DNA from: an uncultured Oscillospiraceae bacterium
GTDB taxonomy: Bacteria > Bacillota > Clostridia > Oscillospirales > Oscillospiraceae
Reading direction: 5' to 3'
DNA: 64,000 bases
NCBI GenBank assembly: GCA_947626495.1
Contig: CANQSJ010000002.1
Coordinates: forward strand, 1-64,000
Part shown: positions 52,098 to 61,622 of the stretch, piece after piece
Position numbering within the stretch: position 1 is the stretch's first letter
How the letters are laid out: every line of letters begins with the position of its first letter
Program-made: the position numbers and the translations under genes
The notes under the pieces: generated by a model
Told to the model about the DNA's origin: nothing
What the model saw: the letters and a program-made list of their open reading frames with translations, nothing else
Database searches by the model: none

Positions 52098-52653
52098 ACA
52101 ACTCCCGCAGCGCCTCCCGCCGGGCCTGCTCCGCCGGATCGTCCCGCCGGCGCAGATCCACCAGTCCCCGGTTTTCCCGGCAGAATTCCTGCTCGTACTT
52201 CTCCAGCTTTTTTCCTTTTGCTTTCTTCCGCCGGATGGCCAGCACCGAGGAGAAGAGGCTCTCCCCGATCTCCATATAGGCCCCCAGGAACGTCCACCAG
52301 TGCGTCTGTTCCTCCCGGCGGACGTCCCGGCCCAACACCCGGTTCACCGCCGGCAGGATCATGCCACCGTCCTGCTCCCAGTCCATAACCCTGGCGCCGC
52401 TGCGCCCGCCCGGGGCGGGCAGACCGCCGTCCAGATACTCCGCCGCCCGCTCCAGCGCCTCCCGGCGCCGGCCGGCGGGGATGCTCTCCCAGTCCTCATA
52501 GAGCACCCGCAGACACACCTCCGCCTTCTCGTCCGGCTCCAGTTCACCGTCCGCCAGGATCTGCAAAAGATACAGCGCCACCCGGTAATCCGTCCGGATG
52601 GCGTATTCCCTGTCTCCCACCGGCAGGGACGCTGGCAGCGTCCACGGGCTCAT
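52090..52653 (-). CDS. Bacteriophage Gp15-family protein
   Basis: [45 protein letters not shown]. Confidence 0.7.
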   Translation of the reverse strand: MSPWTLPASLPVGDREYAIRTDYRVALYLLQILADGELEPDEKAEVCLRVLYEDWESIPAGRRREALERAAEYLDGGLPAPGGRSGARVMDWEQDGGMILPAVNRVLGRDVRREEQTHWWTFLGAYMEIGESLFSSVLAIRRKKAKGKKLEKYEQEFCRENRGLVDLRRRDDPAEQARREALRELFV

Positions 52654-53084
52654 TTCCCCATCCCGGGCGCGTTGGCCACGGCCCTGCGGATCCTGGCCAT
52701 CTTCTTGTCCAGCCGCTTTTTCGTCACGCTCTCGATGAGCTTTCCCACCCCCGAGAGCACCTGCTCAAAAAAGAAGTCGCCGCTCCTGGTGACCGTCAGC
52801 GGCCCGCACCGGGAGAAAAGCTCCCCGCTCACCGGATATCCCAGCAGAAAGTCGAACTGCTCCGCCACGCTGTCCGCCAGCCGGTTCATCGCCTCGATCT
52901 GCTCCTCCCCGTCGGCGCCCTCCTCCGGTTTTATACCATTGAAAAAGTCCACCACCGCCCCGTACCGCTTGAGGATGTTGGAGTCGGCGGGATTGAGCTG
53001 GAACTGCCCGATCCTCTCTCCCCGCTCATCCTCCACCTCCACGGTGACGGCGCCGGTATCCACCTTCAGCTTCATGGGTTCCAT
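52650..53084 (-). CDS. Phage protein (DUF6673-like)
   Basis: 144 aa, syntenic between Gp15 and major tail protein. Confidence 0.55.
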   Translation of the reverse strand: MEPMKLKVDTGAVTVEVEDERGERIGQFQLNPADSNILKRYGAVVDFFNGIKPEEGADGEEQIEAMNRLADSVAEQFDFLLGYPVSGELFSRCGPLTVTRSGDFFFEQVLSGVGKLIESVTKKRLDKKMARIRRAVANAPGMGK

Positions 53085-53146
53085 CGTTCTCTCCTGTCCC
53101 GATTGTCACCGCGGCCCCGGGGATGTCCCGGGGCCGCTCGTCTTTC

Positions 53147-53662
53147 TTATTCCGGCATGGCGCCCGCCGTAAAGGTGGGGCTGCCCGTCTTCATGCTCTC
53201 GGCGGTCACGTACCCCTCCTGGCACGCGCCGTCCTCGCTCACGGTGAAGGGGATGTTGAACCCCTCCGTGGAGCCGCCATAGCTCTGGGGCTTCACCATG
53301 ACCTCCCGCAGCCACGCCTTGTGGTTCTCCGCGGCCGTGTCCTCCACGATCACCTCCAGCATCAGGGTCTTGCACTTGTCCCCCTTCAGCCGGTTCATGG
53401 CGATGTCCCGCAGCTTGGGATACAGCTTCTTGTCCGGGTCCGCGTAAAACGGATCGGCGTCCATGCTGGCCTCATAGCCGTTGTCCTTGGTCTTGGTCTG
53501 GCCCAGGATGTTCTTGATCTGCTCGGTGTCGGCGTTGAGCTCCACGCTCATCTCCTCGATGTCGTCGCCGATGATCTCGAACTCCGCCTCCGCCGCCTGG
53601 TCCAGTTTGGTGTTGAATTTGCTGTCCAGATACGTGGCCAGCGCCTCGCGCTTCAGCTTCAT
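53147..53662 (-). CDS. Phage major tail protein-like
   Basis: MKLKREALATYLDSKFN...VSEDGACQEGYVTAESMKTGSPTFTAGAMPE; position. Confidence 0.6.
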   Translation of the reverse strand: MKLKREALATYLDSKFNTKLDQAAEAEFEIIGDDIEEMSVELNADTEQIKNILGQTKTKDNGYEASMDADPFYADPDKKLYPKLRDIAMNRLKGDKCKTLMLEVIVEDTAAENHKAWLREVMVKPQSYGGSTEGFNIPFTVSEDGACQEGYVTAESMKTGSPTFTAGAMPE

Positions 53663-54162
53663 TTTCTCTCCTCCTGATCAAATGATTTCGGTCCCATACG
53701 GACCTGATATTCCGCGGCCAGCTCCATGGCCCATGTCTCCGTCCGGTCCTCCCGCCGGTCCGCCAGTCTGGGCGGCCCGGCCCGCCGCACGGCCGTGAAG
53801 GGCCCCGCCCCCGCCGGGGCCGGGTATGCCGCCAGGCAGTGATCCCGGCCTCCCAGGGTGACGGTCTGCCCCTCCAGCCAGCGGCCGAGGGCCTCCAGCC
53901 ACGCCGCCGCGGCCAGCCGCTGCCGCTCGCCGGCCCCGCCGGTGCGGCATACCGCCGTGAACGGCAGCGTATAAAGCCGCCGGACCTGCCCGGTAACAGA
54001 CCGGTGCTCCTCCCGGATCACCGGTCCGCTCCCGATCACCAGGGCCAGCCCGCACTCCTCTCCCGGGTCGGCGAACCGGAACCGCTCTCCCTCCGCCAGG
54101 CCGGGAAAGCCGTTCACCAGCCCCAGCGCCGCTTCCGCCGCGCTGGAATAGACCTCATCCAT
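53659..54162 (-). CDS. Phage minor capsid/tail completion protein
   Basis: 167 aa, position between head-tail connectors and major tail protein. Confidence 0.5.
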   Translation of the reverse strand: MDEVYSSAAEAALGLVNGFPGLAEGERFRFADPGEECGLALVIGSGPVIREEHRSVTGQVRRLYTLPFTAVCRTGGAGERQRLAAAAWLEALGRWLEGQTVTLGGRDHCLAAYPAPAGAGPFTAVRRAGPPRLADRREDRTETWAMELAAEYQVRMGPKSFDQEERK

Positions 54163-54168
54163 CCTTCC

Positions 54169-54597
54169 TCACCGTCCCGTCAGCTCAAAATGGGGCAGCG
54201 CGTCGTACCGCGCCGCCGCCGTCAGGGCGAAGGCGCCGTCCTCCGTCCGGTCGACGTGGGCGTAAAAGCCCTCCGGCCAGCTCTCCTCCGCCGCCGGCGC
54301 CTCCTCCCGCTCTCCCAGCAGAATCACCGTCCCGCCCGGGCCCGGGTCGAAGGTCACGTACCGCTCCGGATCCTCCGCGGCCCGCCACGCCTTGGGCGGC
54401 AGCCATATCCGCCCGCCCATCCAGGGCCCCTCCGGGCCGGGGACAAAGGGGACCAGCACCGTCAGCTCGTCCTTTCGCCCCGTCCCGATGGGGGCGGGGC
54501 CGCTTCCCCGCCGGAGCCGGACCTGGACGCCGCGGAGCGCCGCCGGATACCAGATATCCCCCAGCCGGTTGTATACCGTCACCGCGTCGGCGAACAT
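54169..54597 (-). CDS. Phage minor capsid protein 2-like
   Basis: MFADAVTVYNRLGDIWYPAALRGVQVR. Confidence 0.55.
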   Translation of the reverse strand: MFADAVTVYNRLGDIWYPAALRGVQVRLRRGSGPAPIGTGRKDELTVLVPFVPGPEGPWMGGRIWLPPKAWRAAEDPERYVTFDPGPGGTVILLGEREEAPAAEESWPEGFYAHVDRTEDGAFALTAAARYDALPHFELTGR

Positions 54598-54600
54598 GGC

Positions 54601-55065
54601 TCACTCCCCCTCCGCGATGCATCCGGGGTAGATGCCCATGTATAACAGGGGCACACCGTTTTTGTCCCCGATCCCGGCCAGCAGCTCCTCCGCCGTCCGC
54701 CGCAGCATCCCGCCCCGGCTCTCCCCGGCGGCCGTGCTGTCCGGCCGGGCGTATGTGACGCTCTCCACCCCGGCGGTGACGGCGGTGACCACCCGGCCCG
54801 CCACCGTCCCGTCCTCTCGGTTTACATAACTTTCCGTCCGCTCCGCCGTCCACAGCCGCCGCACCAGCGCGCAGCAGCACCGCTTCACGGCCTTGGCGCC
54901 GTAAGCGTCCTCCGGCATGGCCGCCTCCAGCTTGCGCACGCCGTCGGCGCCGGTGGTGACGGCGTCCATGATCCGGCCCGCTTCCCAGGCCAGCCGCTCG
55001 AACTCCGCCTCCGTCACCCCGTCGCCGTACAGCGCCTTATAATCCTCGTAGGAGGCGTACATCAC
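54601..55065 (-). CDS. Phage head-tail connector-like protein
   Basis: MMYASYEDYKALYGDGVTEAEFERLAWEAGRIMDAVTTG. Confidence 0.6.
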   Translation of the reverse strand: MMYASYEDYKALYGDGVTEAEFERLAWEAGRIMDAVTTGADGVRKLEAAMPEDAYGAKAVKRCCCALVRRLWTAERTESYVNREDGTVAGRVVTAVTAGVESVTYARPDSTAAGESRGGMLRRTAEELLAGIGDKNGVPLLYMGIYPGCIAEGE

Positions 55066-55919
55066 GCCGCCCCGATGGTGGCCACCACCACGCCGTCCAG
55101 CCGCTCGGCGAACAGCTCCATCCCGCAGACCACCGTGTCCGCCGCGGTCATGGTGGTGTAATCCGCCTCCTCATGGATGCCGATGTAGCCGGTATCGTCG
55201 GCGGTGAAGTCGAACGCTCCGTTCAGATCGGCGCCGTTCACCGGGATGTAGTACAGCACCAGATTGTCCGGCGCGGTGGCGTAGATCTTGCCCTGGGGCA
55301 CGCTGGCGTTGAGCACCACAGTGCCCAGGCCCAGGAAGTTGGCCACATAGCTCATGCCGAAGGCGGTCTGCATGGTGATGGGCGCGGTGGCCAGATACCC
55401 CGCCACGTCCAGGGGATTCATGAAAAACACGCAGCTGACGCCGTCGTCGTCGAACAGCACCTGCAGCTGGCCCCAGGATTTGGCCAGCGCCTCCTGGAAG
55501 GTGGCGCCGGAGGCGCTTCCGGTGCCGGTGGCGAGGAAGGCGAAAAAGTCCTTGCGGATGCTCTTCTGCACGTCCCGGAGCATCTCGTCGGTGAGCATAT
55601 CCACCGCCTGGTCGTAGCCCCGGTCGATGATGGCCTCGGCGGAAGCGGCCTTGCGCCACTTTTTCAGGGTGATCTCCTTGCAGGGGATGGCCTCGGTCTT
55701 GTACTTGGACAGGGGGATGGCGGCGCCCTCGGCCACCACGCCGCTGCCCAGCTCGCCGCTGGCCTTATAGGCCTTCAGCACGGTGCCGGCCTGCTTGGGC
55801 ACCTTGCGCGTCACGCCCATGGCCTCCATCAGCTTGCTGATGGACCCGCCGAAGGTGGTGACAAAGTCGATCTCTCTGGCCCGGGCCAGATCCTCGCTGG
55901 TAATGATGTTCTCTGCCAT
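55062..55919 (-). CDS. Phage major capsid protein
   Basis: 285 aa; ITSEDLARAREIDFVTTFGGSISKLMEAMGVTRKVPKQAGTVLKAYK; follows scaffold-like protein. Confidence 0.8.
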   Translation of the reverse strand: MAENIITSEDLARAREIDFVTTFGGSISKLMEAMGVTRKVPKQAGTVLKAYKASGELGSGVVAEGAAIPLSKYKTEAIPCKEITLKKWRKAASAEAIIDRGYDQAVDMLTDEMLRDVQKSIRKDFFAFLATGTGSASGATFQEALAKSWGQLQVLFDDDGVSCVFFMNPLDVAGYLATAPITMQTAFGMSYVANFLGLGTVVLNASVPQGKIYATAPDNLVLYYIPVNGADLNGAFDFTADDTGYIGIHEEADYTTMTAADTVVCGMELFAERLDGVVVATIGAA

Positions 55920-55920
55920 G

Positions 55921-56319
55921 TCAATCCTCTCCTTTGAAAAGTCTCATATTTTCCGCGATCGCGGCCCGCCGCCGGGCCCGGTCGGGGATCTTGATGATCT
56001 GCTCCCGGGTGGGAGCCTGGTCGGGCCCCAGGGGCACGGTGAACCGCACCGGCGGCTCGTCGGTCCGGAAGGCCTCCGGGTCCTCCTGCCGGATGCTCTC
56101 CATCAGCTCCTCCACTCCCTGGAGTTCTCCGTCCGCCAGAGGCAGTTCCGCCTCCATGATCCGCCGCCGGATCGAATCCGCGGCCGCCAGGGAGGAGAAC
56201 GAATATCTCTCCATGGCCGCCCGGACGGCCTCCTGCCGGGCTCCATCCTCCCACGCGTCCATCACGTATGCCGCCTGCTCCTCTGTCAGGCCCTGCTGCA
56301 GCAGCTGCTCCTGGGTCAT
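55921..56319 (-). CDS. Phage scaffold-like protein
   Basis: MTQEQLLQQGLTEEQAAYVMDAWEDGARQEAV; position between portal and capsid. Confidence 0.6.
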   Translation of the reverse strand: MTQEQLLQQGLTEEQAAYVMDAWEDGARQEAVRAAMERYSFSSLAAADSIRRRIMEAELPLADGELQGVEELMESIRQEDPEAFRTDEPPVRFTVPLGPDQAPTREQIIKIPDRARRRAAIAENMRLFKGED

Positions 56320-57644
56320 TGTTCCTCTCCTCCTTCTCCCGCCAAAGCCTTTGCCTCCTGCTGGGAATACCCCTCGAACCGGTTCAGATACACCCAGAAG
56401 GGCGCCCGCCCGTCGGCCACGTATCCGTACCACCGGGCCCGGTCCTCCTCCCGGTTATAGGTCACATCCCCAAAGTCAAACACCGTCTCGTACGCCCCCG
56501 GCGGCGTGATCCGCCCCGCCTGGGCGAAGGCGTCCAGCGCGTAGATCAGATCCCCCAGGGCGTCCTCCAGCTTGTCCCGCAGATCCTTCACCAGCTGCAC
56601 CGTCCGCCGGTCGTCCGCCTCCACCTGGGTGGCGGTCATGAGCCCGGACCGCTGGTCGAACACGAAGTACCCGTTGGAGAACCCGCACTTGTACCCGATC
56701 TGCCCCAGCAGGGCGTTGATCCCCGCCAGCCGCTCCTGGGTGTGCAGCGCCGGGTCGATCTCCCGGTAATACTCCTCCGGCCCGGCGCCGAACACCCGCC
56801 GCACGAACCGGGGCAGCTTCATCTCCCGCCGCCGGCCCAGGGGCGCGCCGGTCTGCTCGGTGAGCCGCTCGTCCACCAGGGAGATCCGCTGGCTGTCATA
56901 GATCTCCCCGGCGTTGCGGCTGTATGCCACGTCCAGATCCCGCAGCTCCCCCATGGCCCCGGCGAACAGGGGCAGCCCCATCACCGATCCGGGCTCCACA
57001 TTGTTCCCCTCCGGTGTGCGGAACACCCCGAACAGGGGCCGGCGCAGGCCCTGGACGCGGACCTCCTCCGCCAGCCCCGCCCAGGGCGTCGCGTCGATGG
57101 CCACCTCCTTGCCCCGATCATAAGGGCTGCAGCCCTCGGTGCACCGGTTGCTGACGGCATACTGCCCGTCCGGCAGGAACCGGTGGTACTCCAGCCGGGT
57201 GTAATACCGCTCCCGCTTCCGGTCATAGACCCGGTCCTGGAACACCGCCCCCGTGGCCCGGCCTCCCTCGGCAGCGGTGATGAGGAACCGGTCCGGTCCC
57301 ACCAGATCCACGCCGTCCTCCCGCGCCTTGAAGATCACGGTGCCCCAGGCGCAGCCCAGCTCCACCCAGTGGCGCAGCTGGTAGTACAGCCGGTCGATCT
57401 GCCCCTGCAGCCACCGGGCCCGCTGGCCGCCGCCGATGCCGATCCGCACCGCCAGGGTCGTCAGCCTCGCCGCCTCGGAGCAGATGGCCTTGGCGTAATT
57501 CACCGTCCTGATGCCCGCCTCGCCGTCCAGCCAGTCCGGCGTGCCCCGATAGGCGTCGGCGCACCGGCGCAGCACCCTCTCCAGCTCGCCGCCCGGCCCG
57601 GCCTCCAGGCCGTAAAGCTCCCTGGCCCTCTCCTTCAGATCCAT
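56316..57644 (-). CDS. Phage portal protein
   Basis: 442 aa; NGYFVFDQRSGLMTATQVEADDRRTVQLVKDLRDKLEDALGDLIYAL. Confidence 0.85.
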   Translation of the reverse strand: MDLKERARELYGLEAGPGGELERVLRRCADAYRGTPDWLDGEAGIRTVNYAKAICSEAARLTTLAVRIGIGGGQRARWLQGQIDRLYYQLRHWVELGCAWGTVIFKAREDGVDLVGPDRFLITAAEGGRATGAVFQDRVYDRKRERYYTRLEYHRFLPDGQYAVSNRCTEGCSPYDRGKEVAIDATPWAGLAEEVRVQGLRRPLFGVFRTPEGNNVEPGSVMGLPLFAGAMGELRDLDVAYSRNAGEIYDSQRISLVDERLTEQTGAPLGRRREMKLPRFVRRVFGAGPEEYYREIDPALHTQERLAGINALLGQIGYKCGFSNGYFVFDQRSGLMTATQVEADDRRTVQLVKDLRDKLEDALGDLIYALDAFAQAGRITPPGAYETVFDFGDVTYNREEDRARWYGYVADGRAPFWVYLNRFEGYSQQEAKALAGEGGEEQ

Positions 57645-57666
57645 ATCGTTCTCTCCTCTCCTCCTG

Positions 57667-58902
57667 TCAGGCCCCGCGGCCCCTGGCCATGATCACCGGC
57701 TCCAGGGCGTAGCGCAGCGCCGATATGGCGTGGTCGTCCCTGTCCGGATAACCGCTCACCGGCCGTCCGGCCCTGTCCTTCAGATACGCGTAACCGCTGA
57801 TCTCCCGCCAGGCGCAGGGGGTCCTGGCCCGGTCGATGACGATGGTGCGGCTCTGCAGCCACTTGAACCCGTACTCCAGACTTCCCGGCCCCTTGGCCGC
57901 GCCCCGGGCGGGCAGGCCCATCTCCCGCCAGTCCCGGATGCTCTTGGGCTCGGCGCTGTCGCACAGGATCGGGTAGTCATAATATCCCTTCTCCAAAACC
58001 CACATCGCCGTTTCTCTATTGCTCTTATAGTTTACATAATATTCATCCAGCAGATATATCCGCTCCCGCGCGCTGTCGTGATACACCCGCAGGAACGCGA
58101 AGGGGTCCGGGTACCAGCCCCAGTCCGCCCCCTGATAGATCCGGTCGAAGGAGGCAATCTCCTCGTCAGTGATGGTACGGCACTGGATGTTACGGAACAC
58201 ATTGTCCCCGGTACCCACCGCCTCCCCCAGATACTCGTGCCGCCAGGCCCGTTCATCCGCCGCGCACAGCCGCTCCGCCTCCGCGAAGAAGGCCTCCCCC
58301 AGCCACGCCCGGGGCGCGTCCAGATAACAGCTTTTGTGCCGCAGCCGGTCGGGCCAATCCTCCGCCGCGTCCAGATTGGCCCAGTGCTCCCGGCTGGCCG
58401 GCGGGTTATAGGTCTCGAAATTCCAGAACCGCTCCCCGCCCCGCATGGTCCCCTGGAGGATGGCGCGGATCTCCTCCCGCCCGGCGAACTGATCCTTCTC
58501 CTCAAAGTGGGTGACGGCGATGTACCCGAAGGGAACCTTGACGGACCGGAGCTTCACCGGATCGTCCGCTCCCCGGAACAGGATCCTCTGTCCCGTGGGC
58601 CGGTACACCAGCTCCATATCCGACGGCCGCGCCGTCCACCGCCCGGCCACCCCCAGCTTCTCCAGCGCCCACCGGTACTGGGCGAACACGCTGTCCCGCA
58701 GCGTGGCGGCCACCTTGCGCAGCACCAGCGCGTGGGTGCCCGGATGGCCCATCAGCAGCACCGGCACCATCAGACTTACCGCCGAGCTCTTCAGACTCCC
58801 CCGTCCCCCGGCCAGGTCATAGTGGGTGTGTCCGTGGCGGAACACGTCCCGCTCCAGCTCCCGGAAGGCGGGGCCCAACACGTCGCTCAGTCGTACCATC
58901 AA
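57667..58902 (-). CDS. Phage terminase large subunit (PBSX-type)
   Basis: YDLAGGRGSLKSSAVSLMVPVLLM Walker-A-like; YQGADWGWYPDPFAFLRVYHDSARERIYLLDEYY nuclease motif. Confidence 0.88.
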   Translation of the reverse strand: MMVRLSDVLGPAFRELERDVFRHGHTHYDLAGGRGSLKSSAVSLMVPVLLMGHPGTHALVLRKVAATLRDSVFAQYRWALEKLGVAGRWTARPSDMELVYRPTGQRILFRGADDPVKLRSVKVPFGYIAVTHFEEKDQFAGREEIRAILQGTMRGGERFWNFETYNPPASREHWANLDAAEDWPDRLRHKSCYLDAPRAWLGEAFFAEAERLCAADERAWRHEYLGEAVGTGDNVFRNIQCRTITDEEIASFDRIYQGADWGWYPDPFAFLRVYHDSARERIYLLDEYYVNYKSNRETAMWVLEKGYYDYPILCDSAEPKSIRDWREMGLPARGAAKGPGSLEYGFKWLQSRTIVIDRARTPCAWREISGYAYLKDRAGRPVSGYPDRDDHAISALRYALEPVIMARGRGA

Positions 58903-58923
58903 ACACCGTCCTTATCGCGCCCA

Positions 58924-58995
58924 TCACCGGGCCAAAGCCTCCCCTGTGCAAGGGGAGGTGGCGCGGCGCGAGCCGCGGCGGAGGGGTTGTCTCCG
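58924..58995. repeat. GC-rich hairpin element between terminase subunits
   Basis: gcctcccctgtgcaaggggaggtggcgcggcgcgagccgcggcggaggggttgt; nested stems cctcccct/aggggagg and gcggcgcg/gccgcggc. Confidence 0.6.
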
Positions 58996-59007
58996 TCCAG
59001 CCGCACC

Positions 59008-59346
59008 TCACCCATCCACGATCACCGTTACCGGCTCGCAGCCGTCCTCCGCCTTCTCCCGGGGGTGCTCCTGCCACTTGTCTCCCCGCCGGTTGTTCAG
59101 CCAGTACATCTGCGCCCGCAGGTCGCCCCCCAGGGCCTTGTCCAGCAACGCCTGTTCCACCTGGTAATCCACCAGTTCCCGGCCCTTTCGCAGCGCCTGG
59201 GCCATCTGGGGATACCGCTTCTGCCACTTGTAAAACGTACTGCGTCCGATGCCCATTCGGGCGGCGATCTCGTCCTTTGTCAGATCGTCCCGGGCCCAAC
59301 CCTCCAGGAGGGTCATCCCTTCCTCTTCCAGCCACCGATCCGCGCC
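59008..59346 (-). CDS. Phage terminase small subunit
   Basis: DEIAARMGIGRSTFYKWQKRYPQMAQALRKGRELVDYQVEQALLDKALGG; start codon uncertain (GTG 59346 or later ATG). Confidence 0.75.
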   Translation of the reverse strand, partial: GADRWLEEEGMTLLEGWARDDLTKDEIAARMGIGRSTFYKWQKRYPQMAQALRKGRELVDYQVEQALLDKALGGDLRAQMYWLNNRRGDKWQEHPREKAEDGCEPVTVIVDG

Positions 59347-59480
59347 CACCGGCCCATCCCTCCCTTCATAGAGAGAGCCCCGGCGGTGTGACCCGCCGGA
59401 GCCCTGCGCTTTTTTCGTTGTGCCTATCATACCACCGGAAACGGAAAAAGTCGTCTCCCCGGATTATCATTTTCGGACAT

Positions 59481-59517
59481 AAAAAAAACGGAGGCCGCTG
59501 TCCCGCAGCGGCCTCCG
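59481..59517 (-). terminator. Intrinsic terminator
   Basis: cggaggccgctg-tcccg-cagcggcctccg with T8 on the minus strand. Confidence 0.85.
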
Positions 59518-59521
59518 CTCC

Positions 59522-59980
59522 TTATAGGTCAAGATATCCGTTCTCGTCCACCAGACCCGCCTCTTCCATGGCCTTGAAGTGCTCTCCCGGCACCTTGGCC
59601 ACGTCCTCCGTCACAGTGACGAGCCTGTCATCATCGTCGTAGTATACGCACACCAGCTTCCCCCCGCCGGTGAGATATACCCAGTGGTAATACCGCTTCT
59701 CATGGAGAAAGTCGGCGCTGTCGAAGCAGGGGTACCGCTCCTTGCAGGTAAACACCTTCTGTCCGTATCCGTCCCGGTATACCCCCTTTTCCCCCACGGG
59801 GATAGCCAGCAGCTGCCGGGGATGGAGATAGGGGAAGGTGCCCGCCTTGAAGGGCAGGGGGCGTTTATATTCCTTTTCCTCCGGTCGCGGCTCCCGCACC
59901 CCCGCCGGCCCCTCCCAGGTGACCAGCCTTTCCGTCCGCACGAATTTATCGTCCGGCCGTTTTGTCAGCTTGCAGCGCAT
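59522..59980 (-). CDS. Hypothetical protein
   Basis: 152 aa ORF followed by a strong terminator. Confidence 0.6.
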   Translation of the reverse strand: MRCKLTKRPDDKFVRTERLVTWEGPAGVREPRPEEKEYKRPLPFKAGTFPYLHPRQLLAIPVGEKGVYRDGYGQKVFTCKERYPCFDSADFLHEKRYYHWVYLTGGGKLVCVYYDDDDRLVTVTEDVAKVPGEHFKAMEEAGLVDENGYLDL

Positions 59981-60040
59981 GGGTCTGCCTCCTCTCCAAT
60001 GGGATACGGGGCACGGCGCAGGCCGTGCCCCGATGCTCTC

Positions 60041-61471
60041 TTAATAGGCGACGCCCCAGATGATCATCTGCTTGGCCGGCCGGCCGCAGCAGGGGCACAC
60101 GTCGGCCAGCTTCTCCTGCTTAAAGGGGATGCACCGGCTGGACACGCCCGCCAGCTCCTTCATCTTCTCCTCGCAGGCCGCGTCGCCGCACCACATGGTC
60201 TTGACGAAGCCGTCCATGGCCTTCTCTTTGACCTCCTCCACGGTGGTCGCGGGCCAGGTGTGGCTATCCAGATTGGCCTTGGCCTTGTCGAAAAGGCCCT
60301 TCTGCACCGCCTCCAGCAGCGCGGGGACCTGCTCCTCCAGCCCGTCCAGGGGCAGGAACACCTTCTCGCCGTTGTCCCGCCGGGCGGCCACGGCCTGTCC
60401 CTTCTCCAGATCCCGGGGACCCACCTCCAGCCGCAGGGGCACGCCCTTCATCTCATACTCGGCGTACTTCCACCCGGCGCTGTTGTCGGAGAAGTCGCCC
60501 TTGGCCCGGATGCCGGCGGCCTTCAGCCGCTGGACGATTTGCTCCGCCGCCTCGGTGACGCCCGGTTTGTGGGCGGCGATGGGCAGCACGATGACCTGGG
60601 TGGGGGCCACATGGGGCGGCAGCACCAAACCCCGGTCGTCCCCGTGGGTCATGATGAGCCCGCCGATGGACCGGGTGGTGAAGCCCCAGCTGGTCTGGTG
60701 GGGGTACACAGCCTGATTGTTTTTATCCTGGAAGGTGATGTCGAAGGCCCTGGCAAAGCCGTCGCCGAAGTAGTGGCTGGTGGCGGACTGGAGGGCCTTG
60801 TGGTCGTGCATCATGCACTCCACCGTATAGGTGTTCACGGCCCCGGCGAACTTCTCCTTTTCGGTCTTGTCCCCCTTGATCACGGGCATGGCCAGCAGCT
60901 CCTCATAGCACCGGGCGTAGATGTCCAGCATCTGCAGCGTCTCCTCCCGGGCCTCTTCCTCGGTGGCGTGGAGGGTATGTCCCTCCTGCCACAGGAACTC
61001 CCGTCCCCGCAAAAACGGCCGGGTGGTCTTCTCCCAGCGCATGACGCTGCACCACTGGTTATACTTCATGGGCAGGTCCCGCCAGGAGTGGAGCACGTTT
61101 TTCCAATGGTCGCAGAACAGCGTCTCGCTGGTGGGCCGCACGCACAGCCGCTCGGGCAGCTGCTCGCTGCCGCCCATGGTGACCCAGGCGCACTCGGGGG
61201 CGAAGCCCTCCACGTGGTCCTTCTCCCGCTGCAGCAGGCTCTCAGGGATGAGCATGGGCATGGACACGTTCTCGTGTCCCGTGCGCTTGAACTCCCCGTC
61301 CAGCCACGCCTGGATGTTCTCCCAGATGGCGTAGCCGTAAGGCCGCAGCACGAACAGGCCCTTCACGCCGGAGTAATCGATCAGCTCCGCCTTGGTGCAC
61401 ACGTCGGTGTACCACTGGGCGAAATTCTCGTTCATGGAGGTGATGCTCTCCACCTGCTTGTTGTTCGCCAT
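60041..61471 (-). CDS. proS: Proline--tRNA ligase (archaeal/eukaryotic-type)
   Basis: VLRPYGYAIWENIQ, VRPTSETLFCDHW, REFLWQEGHTLHATEEEA; C-terminal Zn-type Cys cluster CPCCGRPAKQMIIWGVAY. Confidence 0.93.
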   Translation of the reverse strand: MANNKQVESITSMNENFAQWYTDVCTKAELIDYSGVKGLFVLRPYGYAIWENIQAWLDGEFKRTGHENVSMPMLIPESLLQREKDHVEGFAPECAWVTMGGSEQLPERLCVRPTSETLFCDHWKNVLHSWRDLPMKYNQWCSVMRWEKTTRPFLRGREFLWQEGHTLHATEEEAREETLQMLDIYARCYEELLAMPVIKGDKTEKEKFAGAVNTYTVECMMHDHKALQSATSHYFGDGFARAFDITFQDKNNQAVYPHQTSWGFTTRSIGGLIMTHGDDRGLVLPPHVAPTQVIVLPIAAHKPGVTEAAEQIVQRLKAAGIRAKGDFSDNSAGWKYAEYEMKGVPLRLEVGPRDLEKGQAVAARRDNGEKVFLPLDGLEEQVPALLEAVQKGLFDKAKANLDSHTWPATTVEEVKEKAMDGFVKTMWCGDAACEEKMKELAGVSSRCIPFKQEKLADVCPCCGRPAKQMIIWGVAY

Positions 61472-61512
61472 AGTTTCTTCGACCTCTTTTTCCTGGTATG
61501 GATTGCCCGTCT

Positions 61513-61579
61513 ATTTTATATATATGTCCGCCCCTTGTCAAGCCAAGACTTGACCGTTCCCGCCCTTGTAGATTATAAT
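61513..61579. promoter_or_regulatory. Divergent promoters for proS (-) and HAAS-like gene (+) around a shared dyad
   Basis: minus TTGACA(61536-61541)-17-TAAAAT(61513-61518); plus TTGACC(61550-61555)-18-TATAAT(61574-61579). Confidence 0.6.
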
Positions 61580-61622
61580 GATAAAATAAAATCCGCTTCT
61601 CTCTTTCCGAAAGGAACACGAC

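Noticed and set aside
57730-59391. 553-aa plus-strand ORF
   Set aside because: Antisense to terminase subunits; no recognisable domain.
44048-59430. Intact prophage with 44048-44884 as its integrase
   Set aside because: Not adopted as the main model: no early or replication genes and no att repeats recognised, and the recombinase is separated from the late operon by a terminator. It remains a live alternative to the invertase interpretation.
61472-61560. T-box leader for proS
   Set aside because: The leader downstream of the predicted promoter is only about 40 nt, too short for a T-box; no specifier or antiterminator structure seen.
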